NCBI GenBank assembly: GCA_022385805.1
Contig: MU277759.1
Coordinates: 4,203 to 68,202 of the forward strand
Source of the DNA: Pilatotrama ljubarskyi
Taxonomy: Eukaryota; Basidiomycota; Agaricomycetes; Polyporales; Polyporaceae
DNA: 64,000 nt
Direction: 5' to 3'
Below the pieces are notes generated by a model. That model saw only the letters and a program-made list of their open reading frames with translations, made no database searches and was not told the origin of the DNA. The stretch's first letter is position 1. The number at the start of each line of letters is the position of its first letter. The position numbers and the translations under genes are program-made. Below are positions 10,767 to 21,618 of the stretch, one piece after another.

Positions 10767-12263
10767 TCAGATAGATAGCTCGTAGACGTAGGCCAGAGCC
10801 ACTTTCGCGAACTCGAGGGAGTGGCTCCATGAGAAGCCCGACACCGACGTTGTATCCTGGGGCGAATGAATGTTCGGGTTGTCGTTGCCAGTGATGGCTT
10901 CGTAAAGCATGCCCGTGGTGTAACCCTGCTTGTACCAGCTCGCGTGGTCCGAGCAAGCATAACCGCACTAGTCGGAGGATTGGCCATGGTCAACAGACGC
11001 AGGCCCGATTAGAAAGGAGCAGACGCACCGCCTGGTCCATGGCCCAATCGAGCTTCGAGTACGTGTCGATAAGCTGCTGTAGGAACTTCGTCAAGCCCGA
11101 GTCGATGTAGTCCTATTGTACGGCATCAACATGCTTATCATCCATGTCAAAGTACCAGGACGCACGGCTTCGAGTGCGATGACTTCCTTTGAGCCCGGCG
11201 CGAAATACGCGCTCATGTCGAGCTCCAGGAACGCCTTGACCGAGGTGCCCTTGCTCTTGTAGCTCTTCGCAATCGCTTGACTCCCGAGCAGCCCGGCCTC
11301 TTCGCCTGAGTACCAGTGGAACTCGACGGGGGTCGACGGCTTGAAGTTTGCAGCGACAAGAGCGCGGAAGACCTGCCACGCCCTGAAGTCAGTCGTCTCG
11401 CATAACGAAGCGCTCATTGCGGAACAGAACCCTAGCTTACCTCAATAAGGTTGACCGTCCCGGACCCGTCGTCATCAGCCCCAGGCGCGCGGCCGCTCGA
11501 CGGACTATTCAGGTTGATCGAGTCCTCGTGCGCGCCGACAATGGTCACAGCCCCCGAGGACTTGCCCTCAATCCTCGCAATGACGGAGAACTGAGCCCAG
11601 GAGTGCGTGAACTGTGATACCGTGATGTCGCTATGGCCGGACGAAAGCTGCGCAAACGAGATGGGTGAGAGACCATGGGTTGCAAAAACGGAAGACCAGC
11701 TCTCACCTCGGTGATCTTGTCGTAGATCCACTGGCTTGCCGCCTTCCCCGTGGAACTCGTGTAGTACCGGTTGTTGTAGGAAGTCAACGTGGTGAGGTAC
11801 GACTGCATGTTCGACGTAGAGAGCGTGTTGATAATCGGCGTGACGGCTGACGAATGCGACGGCGCGGGAACTGCATCTTGATCAGTACAATAACTTCACT
11901 ACAGCAGGTTTTGCGGATGAGACTCGTACAAGTGGTCGCAGTCACAAGAGACCTGAAGCCTCCAGGAACCGAGTCCTCGGGATCGTACACCTCCGTGACA
12001 TCAAACTACACGCATCGTGATCCACAGTCAGCTTCACCACTCAGCTGCAGTGCATCGAGACTCACAAAGTGAATGTTGGCGCGCAGGAGCTCCAATTTCT
12101 CCTCCTCGGTCTTCCAGACCGGCTCTGCGCCCTCTGCGAGATCCAGCAGACGGTAGCCCTTTGCCGCCATGTCCGCAAGCTCCTTCAAGGAGATCGGAGC
12201 AGCGCAGGCAGCGCCGAAGGCCACAGCTGCAGTCAGAAGGTGACCGAGAGGGGAGAACTTCAT
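10767..12263 (-). CDS. Secreted M28 family aminopeptidase (leucine aminopeptidase type)
   Basis: Zinc exopeptidase removing N-terminal residues from peptides, probably extracellular. The ATG at 12263 begins [10 protein letters not shown], a typical signal peptide ending near ACAA; an upstream in-frame GTG is ignored. A propeptide-like region ([18 protein letters not shown]) is followed by [23 protein letters not shown] and [13 protein letters not shown]. The metal ligands are in order: His/Asp in GAHEDSIN (about 11540), Asp in [12 protein letters not shown] (about 11465), catalytic Glu pair in [12 protein letters not shown] (about 11300), Asp in ELDMSAY, and the last His in NIHSPQDT (about 10865). 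[11 protein letters not shown] provides a conserved disulfide. The C-terminus [14 protein letters not shown] stops at 10767-10769. It lies between a P450 and an M20 dipeptidase on the same strand, so peptide hydrolysis steps are clustered here. Confidence 0.92.
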
Positions 12264-12341
12264 CGCTTGAGGCTCTGGCACTGCACGCGATCCGATTGCC
12301 GAAGGTGGTCACTTCGACTCAAACGCACCGGGGAGCCAGCA

Positions 12342-12348
12342 TTTTATA
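12342..12348 (-). promoter_or_regulatory. TATA box of the M28 aminopeptidase gene
   Basis: On the minus strand the sequence reads GATATAAAATGC; TATAAAA sits about 80 nt upstream of the start codon at 12263, a normal position for a fungal core promoter. Confidence 0.55.
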
Positions 12349-12997
12349 TCAGCAGAACACCTGGAAGGCCGGAAGGTGCTATCGAACAGCCCAGCCCCAT
12401 CCTGAGGAAGAGTTGATGTCGAGCACGCTGTAGCACAAAGAAGGCGGCGACACCATGCGATGCCAAGCCAAAGTCTCGAAGATCAACGCGCTCGTCGGTA
12501 TCAGGCTCACCGAAGGAGCTTCGCGGAACATAAGCGCTGGAACGCCAAGAACGCATCCGCATGTGGTGCAGCGCGTCTTCTCGCGTCGTCTGCATGAAGA
12601 AAGAAGGGCAATATGGCGAGCGACTTGTGTCATGGATCTGCTGACGATACGGCCGTATGCCGAAGACTTGAGCGTGAATAGGAGATCGGAGACGGGCGCT
12701 CTGCACACCGCCGATATGGAAGAACAACGACCAAATGCTATGAAAAGAGTTGAAATTGCCTGCAAAGAAAAGGTAGCTTGCGATGGTCAGTACTGGTACT
12801 GTTTAACACTCTGTCGCTGATGACCATTCAATACACGTACATGCTCAACAAGCCGCGGGCCGATCGCGACATGCCCTACTCCATCCATCAGGCTGGTAAG
12901 CACTTCGCAGCTTGCGGACATGTGTGCACTGTGCCGTGATGTCGCCCCAGCTTCGACGTACTGTACAATCCCCACAGAGAAAGCGGAGATACGGGCT
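12349..12997. other. Intergenic between M28 and M20 genes; nothing recognised
   Basis: Promoter side of the M28 gene and 3' side of the minus-strand M20 gene. Open frames are short and motif-free. Confidence 0.45.
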
Positions 12998-14984
12998 TTA
13001 GGCGCTTGCAGCCGCGACCTCGTAGAGGTACGTTCCGAGTAGCTTACTCTGGGATATCATGTATCAGTGAATCATCGAACGGGATGTCGTATGCTCGTTA
13101 CGCACCCCTTCGATGAAGTTCGAACGATCGAGTTTCTCGTTGGTCGAACTGTGCGGAAGATATGTAAACATCGCACATTTACATTTACATCATCGGAAGT
13201 GCACCCACTGTGCGCCGTCATCACCGCGCCCCATAGGGAGCAGCAAAACGTTCACGCCCAAGCTCTCCGCGAACGTGAGGGTGACCGGGATCGAGCCGCC
13301 CTCCCGAGTCAGATCGGGAGTACGCCCGTAAATGGCCTACGAATGCATGTCACTCAACTTTAATGCCGTACAACTAGTACTACTGCTATGGAGAGCATGT
13401 AGAGAGGGGACGCACCTCGGTTGCTCGGATGGCAGCCGCGTAGTTCCAGTGCTTGTAGTCCGCCGCCCACGGCCTGCCGCTGCCCATCGTCTCAATCTTG
13501 AGCTTGTTCTTGGACTTGAGCTTCGCGAACTCCGCCTCCAGGTGCCTCCGCACGAGTGTATCAATCGCTTCTGGGGTCTGCGGCGGTACGATGCTGCCCC
13601 ACGCACCATCATCGGGTCAGAGAAACAGCAGCGACAGGGATACCGCTACGAAAGGGGAAAGGAAAACACGTACCGGAGAGAGAAGTTGCCCGTGACGCGA
13701 GCGGGAATGACAGTCTTACCGCCGGGTCCGCTAAACGCGCCCTCTATGCCATGCAGGGATAATGAAGGCATGCGCATACGGCCCATTATCACCGTGGCCT
13801 TGTCGTCCGAGATCGTGACCGGCGCCCCGACGGCAGCCTCGATGTCTTGCAGTGTATAGTCTAACCGCTCATATATCGCCCTGGGCGCGGCGCGTCAGCC
13901 GCAGCCCCACGAGTGCGCAAGAGATGCCGTTGAGACCCACCGTTCCTCCGCATCAGCCGCTGCAACCATGTCTTCGACGCCAGGAATCAGGATCGTGCCG
14001 TCGGGATCGACGAGCTTGTCCATGAGCCGTATGAGGTCGGTCATCGGCTCGTGCACTACCCTGCCGAACCCGCCAGAATGTAGGTCCCATGCGGGTCCGG
14101 TTACGGACACCTTGAAGTACACGATTCCGCGAAGGCCGTACGTGAGGCACGGTGTGCGACTGTTCAGCCAATAATTGTCCGACTGAGGGAGAGTTGGGCG
14201 TCAGCCGACTCTGCCGCCCCGGCGCCGCAAGCATAAGAGTACACAGGACCTACGATGCACACACAGTCGACACTGTCGAACCAGCCGTCCTTGCCCTTCG
14301 CGACCTCGGACTTGATGAGCTCGTCAATGCCCTGGCTCGCATTTTCCTCCATTCCCTCGAAGCAGAAGCGCAAATTGACCGGAAGCTCGAGCCCGAGCGC
14401 TTTGTGCGCTTCGAGGACGTTCAGCCATCCGAGGATAGGGCCCTTGTCGTCTGTTGATCCGCGTCCGATCAAGCGGCCGGTCTTTCCGTCGACGACAAGC
14501 GTGAACGGCTCCGTGTCCCAGCCATCGCTTTTCTCAGCCTTCATGGGGAACACACAAGCAATTCAATGAGCAAGGCGAGGATACCAGAGTATCGGGTTGT
14601 GCGGTGACATACCGGCTGGACGTCGTAATGACCGTATATGAGAACGGTCTTCTTCTTCGGATCTGCACCAACCCTTCCGAGAATAACAGGGGGCAAGGGC
14701 AGTTCTTGGCCCTCCATGTCATGTGTGCCAATGTCTGCTAGCTTGGTATCGACGTCTAACTTCTTGAGTTGGGCATCAAGCCATGTTGACATTCTGAGGA
14801 CGTCCGGCCTCCGCGCAGCCTCCGTGCTCACACTGTGTATATATAGCCGTATCATTTGGTTCTGAATTAACAAGGATCGCGCGCCCAAGACTGACCTGGG
14901 AATCGCGACTGCTTCCGCGAGTCTGTCTACAAACCTGTCGGCATGTTGGTCTATGAACTGCAGAAAGGGTGCTGGGGTCGCCAT
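12998..14984 (-). CDS. M20 metallodipeptidase, Cys-Gly dipeptidase (DUG1/CNDP2) type, copy A
   Basis: Cytosolic di-zinc dipeptidase of the family that hydrolyses Cys-Gly in glutathione turnover. The ATG at 14984 begins [16 protein letters not shown]. The exons carry [19 protein letters not shown], the metal His/Asp motif YGHYDVQP, the bridging Asp in [15 protein letters not shown], catalytic Glu pair [54 protein letters not shown], and the last metal His in [17 protein letters not shown]. That His codon is split by an intron (CA|T). It ends [13 protein letters not shown] at 12998. Length and motif order match intact family members. It forms a head-to-head pair with copy B at 15979-17938, with nearly colinear exons. 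Confidence 0.92.
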
Positions 14985-15978
14985 GCTCGAGCGGCTAGGA
15001 TACAAGACGATGCGGCTTGGGAAGAGAAGGCGAAATGATCCAATGTGACCCTCCCGTGGTGTTTGAGCGCAAACCGTAAGTATATGTAGTACTGTAGTAC
15101 CAGCGATTAGGGTTGATCTTATCTGATAAGCAGATCGGCCTCATGTGCCTGCGACGGCGCGATGTCCCGGCGGTGACGGTCTCGCTGAATGCAGCGGGGC
15201 GACAGTACTTGCAACTGTCGTCTAAGGGAGTCCGCAGATGGAGGCACATTTGAGAGGAGGAAGACATCGAATTGTGTGTAAGTGACTTGACGCGGAGGGG
15301 AGCACGCGCCATGCTATGCCGGGCATTCTGGGTGAATGCACCACGCAATGCAGTTTCAAGCTGAGAGCAGGCGATGCGAGCAACCTGTGGGATGACCATT
15401 CTGATAACAGACCTTACGGCTAGCAAGAAGTTCGAATGAGACAGTACAAGGCTGGGCAGTGGTATGCGCGTAGACGAGTGCGCAGGATGGCGTGTGAGCA
15501 ACAGACTTCGCAAATGCAGGGTCATGCTGAGTACGGACTTACCTAGGGTCATCTGAGATGCCTATCTCATAATCCTATGCCTACCAGCACATCTCAAGTA
15601 CATGCAACTCGTAAGACTTGAGGTGACCTGGTGACATGGAACGACACCGGTACATAGCAGGGTCCCGGAGGTAAGTCGTGGGCCGCCACTCAACAGTCAG
15701 ACATCCACATATTCTTTATTAGCCTACCAAGAGGAGCTTCCATCAGCTTCAGCTTTCAGCGAGATGTCCTCAAGAGAACAGGATCGAACGAAGAGTCAGA
15801 CGGCGCACAATTCCAAGAGACGGTCGGCTTTATCTATGCGCTGATTGGTTGGGCCCAACGGTCCGGTGAACCGGCTGGCTACGGGCGCTTTGGATCCTCG
15901 ATCACATATAGACGCCCATATCTATCTCCTGCCTCGCCGCTCTCCTCAGCCCTCCTTCACACACACACTCTCCGAGCC
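14985..15978. promoter_or_regulatory. 994-bp divergent intergenic region shared by the two M20 dipeptidase genes
   Basis: Separates two head-to-head paralogues, so it must carry both promoters. On the plus side CACATATAGAC near 15904-15912, about 70 nt before the ATG at 15979, is the best TATA candidate. No clear TATA was found on the minus side. No open frame with recognisable motifs lies in between. Confidence 0.5.
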
Positions 15979-17938
15979 ATGGCATCTCCTCCGCAATTCC
16001 TGCAATTCGTCGACCAGAATGCCGACAAGTTTATTGGCCGACTTGCAGAGGCCGTAGCTATCCCTAGGTCTGTGAACAGTACCACCGGCAGGCCAGGGAG
16101 AGTGATTGACGTCGGGGGCGTATCGCGCGTAGTGTGAGCGGAGACGGTTCCCGCCGTCCAGATGTCTTCAGGATGTCTGCGTGGCTCGATGGCCAGCTGA
16201 AGAGCCTCGGGGTCACCACCAAGCTGGTCGACCTCGGCAAGCATGTTATGGACGGCCAGGAGCTCCCGCTGCCGCCCGCCATCCTTGGCAGAATCGGCGA
16301 CGATCCCAAGAAGAAGACTGTCCTCGTTTACGGCCACTACGATGTTCAACCTGTATGTCATATCTTTATTGCTCGCTAGTATCGTTTGCTGTCGTGAAAG
16401 GATCCCACCGGGCGTGCTTGCTCACTTCTTCGTTCCCTTCCGCAGGCGGAGCAAAGCGATGGCTGGGATACCGAACCCTTCAAGCTCGTAGTCGATGAGA
16501 AGACAGGGCGTCTTATTGGCCGTGGTTCCACGGACGACAAGGGACCCATCCTCGGATGGCTGAACGTCCTCGAGGCGCACAAAGCGCTCGGACTCGAGCT
16601 GCCCGTGAACATGCGCTTCTGCTTCGAAGGTATGGAGGAGAACGGCAGCGAGGGCCTCGATGACCTCATCAAGTCCGAGGTCGCGAAGGGCAAGGACGGC
16701 TGGTTTGACGGCGTCGACTGCGTCTGTATTGTAAGACCCCTCTCCGCCCTTCTTGACATGTGCGCGAGTCAGAGCTGAGAGACGTCGCGCGCTACAGTCG
16801 GACAACTATTGGCTGAACAGCCGCACGCCCTGTATCACCTACGGCCTCCGGGGCCTCGTCTACTTTAAGCTGACCGTCTCCGGACCCACACGCGACCTGC
16901 ATTCGGGCGTGTTCGGCCGGATGGTGCACGAGCCGATGACGGACCTCATCCAACTCATGAGCAAGCTCGTCGCGCCCGACGGCACGATCCTCGTCCCTGG
17001 CGTCGACGACATGGTCTCCGTCGCAGACGCGGAAGAGCGGTCAGTCTATTGTCTCTTCGCGTCCTGAAGCGGTCAACTCAGGTGCCACCTTGAGCACAGG
17101 CAGATCTACGAGAAGCTGGATTACTCGGTAAAGGACGTCGAGGACGCGGTCGGCGCGCCGATCACGCTCTCGGACGACAAGGTGACGGTAATCATGGGCC
17201 GCATGCGCATGCCGTCACTCTCTTTGCATGGCATCGAGGGCGCGTTCTACGGCCCCGGCGCGAAGACCGTCATCCCCGCCTCTGTCTCCGGCAAGTTCTC
17301 CATCCGGTACGTCTCCCTGCCCCTCCCCCTTCGTAAGCAGTGAGTGTTGACCGTGACGCACACAGGATCGTTCCGCCGCAGACGCCGGAGAAGATCGAGC
17401 CGCTCGTGGTCCAGTACGTCGAGCAAGAGTTTGCGAAGCTCAACTCGAAGAACAAGCTCAAGATCGAGAACTTGCACGACGGTCGGCCGTGGCTCGCGGA
17501 CTGGAAGCACTGGAACTACGAAGCTGCGCGCCGTGCGACCGAGGTGCGTCCTGTCCCCTAGCTCTCCCCGTCGTTCCGCAACGTTGAATCGGCTGCAGGC
17601 CATCTACAAGCGCTCACCTGACCTGACGCGCGAGGGCGGCTCGATCCCGGTGACGCTCACCTTCGCCGAGAGCTTGGGCGTAAACGTCCTCCTGCTGCCG
17701 ATGGGCCGTGGCGACGACGGTGCCCAGTACGTGACTTCACCGCTATATCGCCAAACCTCTGCTAACAACCCGTGTGCCGCAGCTCGACGAACGAGAAGCT
17801 CGACCGCTCCAACTTCATTGAAGGGGTACGTGCATTATCGCCCATCCACAGCGTGCCGCGACTCACTCACATCTGTCATTCTTCCAGAGCAAGTTGCTCG
17901 GCACGTACCTCTACGAGGTCGCTGCGGTTAAGGCGTGA
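15979..17938 (+). CDS. M20 metallodipeptidase, Cys-Gly dipeptidase (DUG1/CNDP2) type, copy B
   Basis: Paralogue of the divergent copy A. The ATG at 15979 begins [16 protein letters not shown]. It has the same motif series: [120 protein letters not shown] and [20 protein letters not shown]. The final metal His codon is again split by an intron (CA|C at about 17727-17790). It ends [16 protein letters not shown] 17936-17938. All zinc ligands are kept, so both copies look active. Shared intron positions show that duplication copied genomic DNA rather than an mRNA. Expected role: cytosolic dipeptide and Cys-Gly hydrolysis. Confidence 0.92.
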
Positions 17939-18349
17939 ATGTTGTTGATCTGAGCACAGAAGGGGTCGAAGGACGAAGTCAAGTCAAGGGTTGCTGTAAT
18001 GTATCAATGTACGTCGTCCGCGTGAGTGGACTGATCATGATGAAGAAGTCAGGTCGTCCTGTATCTGCTGCTTTGCTGTTGTATCCATGGTCACTTTGCA
18101 ATGCACTGTATTCTCTAGGGACCTGCGATCGTCGTGAAGGGCATACCAGGTCGCATACCCGACGGCATGCTACGCGCGCTATCATCTGCAGGACCTCACG
18201 ATATTATGGCCTGCGACAATCAGAATGATACATGCCAGCCCTGGGGCCCTTCATCACTGAACACGGGAGCGGCGCAATCCAAGATGCTTTATGTCACAAG
18301 CGAACGTTGTGTTCTATGTCACGAGATTCCTTCACCACCGGTAAGTTAC
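17939..18349. other. Convergent intergenic between M20 copy B and P450 paralogue 2
   Basis: 3' flanks of two converging genes; no coding or repeat structure recognised. Confidence 0.45.
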
Positions 18350-20780
18350 CTACGCCCGAGTATACCTTCTCACCATGAGCGGCATCTGATTCCCCAGCTC
18401 CGGCTGGCTGCGCAACGTCGGCCTCTGAACGACTCCCGCGGTCCGCTTGATATCCGATGGCGGGACAGCGAGCTCGAACTCGAAAGCGCGCACGAGAGTG
18501 AAGATCAGCGCCTTCATCCTGCGCGGTACGGACGTCAGTCATTCCCCCGTATTCGTGTTGGCAAGCCTGAAGACGCTACGCACTCAACGATGGAGAAGCG
18601 GTAGCCGATGCACGCGCGCGGGCCGCCGAGGAAGGTGAGGAGGTGGCCCCAGACACCGGGGATGTTGGAGATGGCCTCAGGCGGGTTCTCCCACCTCTCC
18701 GGTCTGCGCGGAAGAGGGCCGCTAAGCTCATCCACGCTTATTCGTGCATGATAGAACTGGGCGTACCGGAACTCGTACGAATCATCGCCCCAGAGGGCCT
18801 TCGACCGGTTCAAGGTCAGGATAGGTATGGCGATCAGGTTTCCAGCGGAGATCCTGCGAGCAAGCTGTTGAGTGTCCCGCTGAATATGCGTGGCAGATCG
18901 GCGTACTTCACATGATCATGCAGCTTGCCGTCGCGGTCCACGAACGGCGTATTGAGCGGGATGACGTCGTCCTTTGTCGCAACGCGGATGCTCGACGGCA
19001 CGGGCGCATACAGACGTAAACTCTCGCGGACGACCATGTCGAGGTAGGGGAGGGCCATCAGCTCGTCCATTGTCGGCGTATCCGTATCCACGGCCAGCAG
19101 CTCCTCGCGAAGCTTCCTTTGGACATCCGGTGCCTGCGTCAGGGCGTAGAGGCACCATGTTGTCCCAGTGCTCGTCGTCTCATGCCCCGCCACGAGGAAG
19201 CTACGCCACGCCATGTCAGTGATCTTGACTTTATCACCAATGTACGATCTTACGTCGGGACCTCTGCATTGCAGGACGTTTAGCAAAGGAGGCATGCATG
19301 CAGGTTATTTGGGTATACTCACGAGCTATCACGTCCTCATCTGAGAGCCGCTGGCTATCTGGGATGTCGGTTGCCATGTTCGCCTTGAGCAGCAGCGTTA
19401 GGAGATCTCTTCCCTGTAGCTTCTCTCGACCGAAGCCAGTCGATTTCTTCTCAGATGCTTCGCGCAAGATAGCCGCCTTCTTCTCTGCGATGAGCTGTGC
19501 GCCAATACGCTGCATAACCTTCTTAGCCTCTTCCGCGCGCCTCGCCCGGTCGTCCCTCTGAAGAGCCCGTTTGACTTTGCCCCTGATGTGCGAGGGAAAA
19601 CGAGGTTGCTTACCAGCAGAGGGATATCTAACATCGGAATGAAGGATCTGAGGACCATCAGGACTGAGACCTTCTCCGGCATCCTGAAGATCTCCTCGAA
19701 GGCCTTGGCGAGCTCGTTCGGCTTATCATTGGGGTTGAGAGAGCCGAAGTCGTAGTTGAAGCCTGCGGAAGTGTGAGCCGTCGCGCTGACACTTCTGATT
19801 GCTTGCTCTGGCAGGCCAGAAGACGCACCGGCTAGTCCGATGACGTCGAGCGTCATCTTACTGAGGCCTCTCGTCACGTTGAGGCGTACCGGTTCAATCT
19901 GGGCTGAGAGCTCCGCCGCCCAGACATTTCGAAGCTGCGGGGCAACGCGCGATTGGTTATTGCTTTTCTAGCTGGGAGGCTTAACCCGGTACTCACCTCT
20001 ATCGCCTTCTCCAGGAAGGTTTCGGTAAGTTCCCGGATTTGTGAGGGCCCGAAGGCAGGGTTCTAGGGGGCGATATGCTGAGATGATTGCTGCGGAGCAA
20101 ATGATATACAAGATTCCATACCATGATTCTCCTCTGAGAGAGCACACGCCAAATGAGAGTTAGAGCCTTGTCGTTCTCCTCGTGCTATGCGCGCACATAC
20201 CTGCTGCCTGTGTTGCTCGCCTGTGTGACACGGGAGACGATGAGCACGGGGGTAGGTGCGACGCGCCAGACACTCACCTTCAGTGACCAGCACACCTGTG
20301 GGGAGGAGTAGTGAAGCATTCAGCATGGGACCCCGGGAGTCGCTCTCCTCTCACCTTTCCCGAGAAGCCTCGACAAGAAGCGTTGTGCCTGTGCGGGTTT
20401 CTGGTACTCCGCAGAGTGCGTCAATATGTAATTGAGGGCCCTGGTGTCCGTCGTCAACAGGCGAGGCATCTACAGGAAGGTCGGCATTCAGATCAGGGCT
20501 AGATACCGAACGCGGATGAACTAGTACGTACCTGGAGGAATCCCCTATACATGACGACGGATCCATACTCCTCGACCCATTGGTCGTGAATGCTGTCGTT
20601 CTCGGACTCGCGAACCTGCTTCAGGTTTCCCAGGAACCAGCTCGGGCTGGGAGGCCCCGGGAGCCTGAGCAAAGGTGAAGTGAATGGTCCTAGGATGAAA
20701 GTGCGTGCTTTCCACAAGCCAATGCATACGGTTGCCAGAAAGGCCGCCGTACAAGCCTGTATCAGAAAAGTGGTGTCCAT
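18350..20780 (-). CDS. Cytochrome P450 monooxygenase, paralogue 2
   Basis: ATG at 20780 ([18 protein letters not shown]) gives the membrane anchor, then [16 protein letters not shown] and [14 protein letters not shown]. Later exons: [26 protein letters not shown], microexon RRIM (20122-20133), [55 protein letters not shown]-helix [19 protein letters not shown] (about 19140-19200), ExxR helix ESLR (about 19020), [18 protein letters not shown] and haem loop [13 protein letters not shown] (about 18605-18640). The last exon, [19 protein letters not shown], ends YTRA with a stop at 18350-18352. It is intact by motif and more similar in motif wording to paralogue 1 than to paralogue 3. The substrate is unknown. 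Position beside two other P450s and a membrane protein suggests a local P450 expansion rather than a defined pathway. Confidence 0.92.
20122..20133 (-). other. 12-nt microexon (Arg-Arg-Ile-Met) of P450 paralogue 2
   Basis: Minus-strand AGGAGAATCATG between an acceptor CTCTCAG and a donor GTATGG; inserted in phase 0 between GEQHRQQ and NPAFGP. Confidence 0.85.
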
Positions 20781-20782
20781 AT

Positions 20783-20795
20783 CTGACGTCAGTCA
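20783..20795. promoter_or_regulatory. CRE-like palindrome CTGACGTCAGTCA, 5' of P450 paralogue 2
   Basis: The perfect palindrome TGACGTCA (20784-20791) lies four bases upstream of the start codon at 20780, within the longer word CTGACGTCAGTCA. The same 13-mer occurs at 24582-24594 upstream of P450 paralogue 3. TGACGTCA is the classical bZIP (CRE/ATF) site. Confidence 0.5.
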
Positions 20796-21618
20796 GTCAA
20801 ATTCCTAGTATGCTGTGAATAGCGGTGGGGTCAGCTATAAGCGGACCTATCGTTGCACAAAGATGGCCTTACCGCGGCGGCGGTAGCAGCTGGCGAAGAT
20901 GAGCTCAAGGACCTGAGAAGGAGCGACGCACGGGGGATGTACGATGGTCTCTGGAGTAGGAACAGGTGGACGTGCACGGTGGCTGCTATTTGTATACAGT
21001 CCACCGGTATCGGGAAGTCACGCCACGGGAGTGCGGACACATACCCGGCCACGGCGCAGTGCTGTGACCATGGCAGAGAGATCTGGGGAGCTTGTGAAGC
21101 TTCTGACCGTTGATCATGAAATTGCATCCGGCGGGCGTCAACGATACCACGAATCAGTATTCAGTGGTCCTTCGCATGCACGCACCTCCATGAGCAGTGC
21201 CGAGCTCGACATAACCTGGCAAATCCGAGAACAGACTATACACTAGAGGCACCAACACTGAGCTGGATGCCCAAGCACGTCCACGCAGCCGGAGCTGCAC
21301 AATCACTATAACACCGGCAGGCCGGTAAACTTGGGCGCATAGCCGGGCCCGACCTTCGCGGACGAGACGATACTGTGGTTACATCCGGACAAGGTGATCC
21401 AACCTCATGTACCAGCTAATGATACTATTAGACTATTTGAGTGTAGAGGTAAAGTGGTGTTGAGCGGAGTAGGAGCCTGCACTAAGACAGACGTCAATGA
21501 GCGGCCTATGCATCTTTCCGGGAGCTCCAGCAGGTACAGTACGCTATGAGGCAAGCCTGCGACTGCCGTGCACTGCCAGACCTGGACGTGCGGAATCGTT
21601 GATCCAAGATCTGTGGAT
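20796..21618. other. Intergenic between P450 paralogues 2 and 3
   Basis: Contains a TATA-like CTTATAGC (minus strand, about 20836-20843) that could serve paralogue 2. The rest has only short motif-free frames. Confidence 0.45.
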
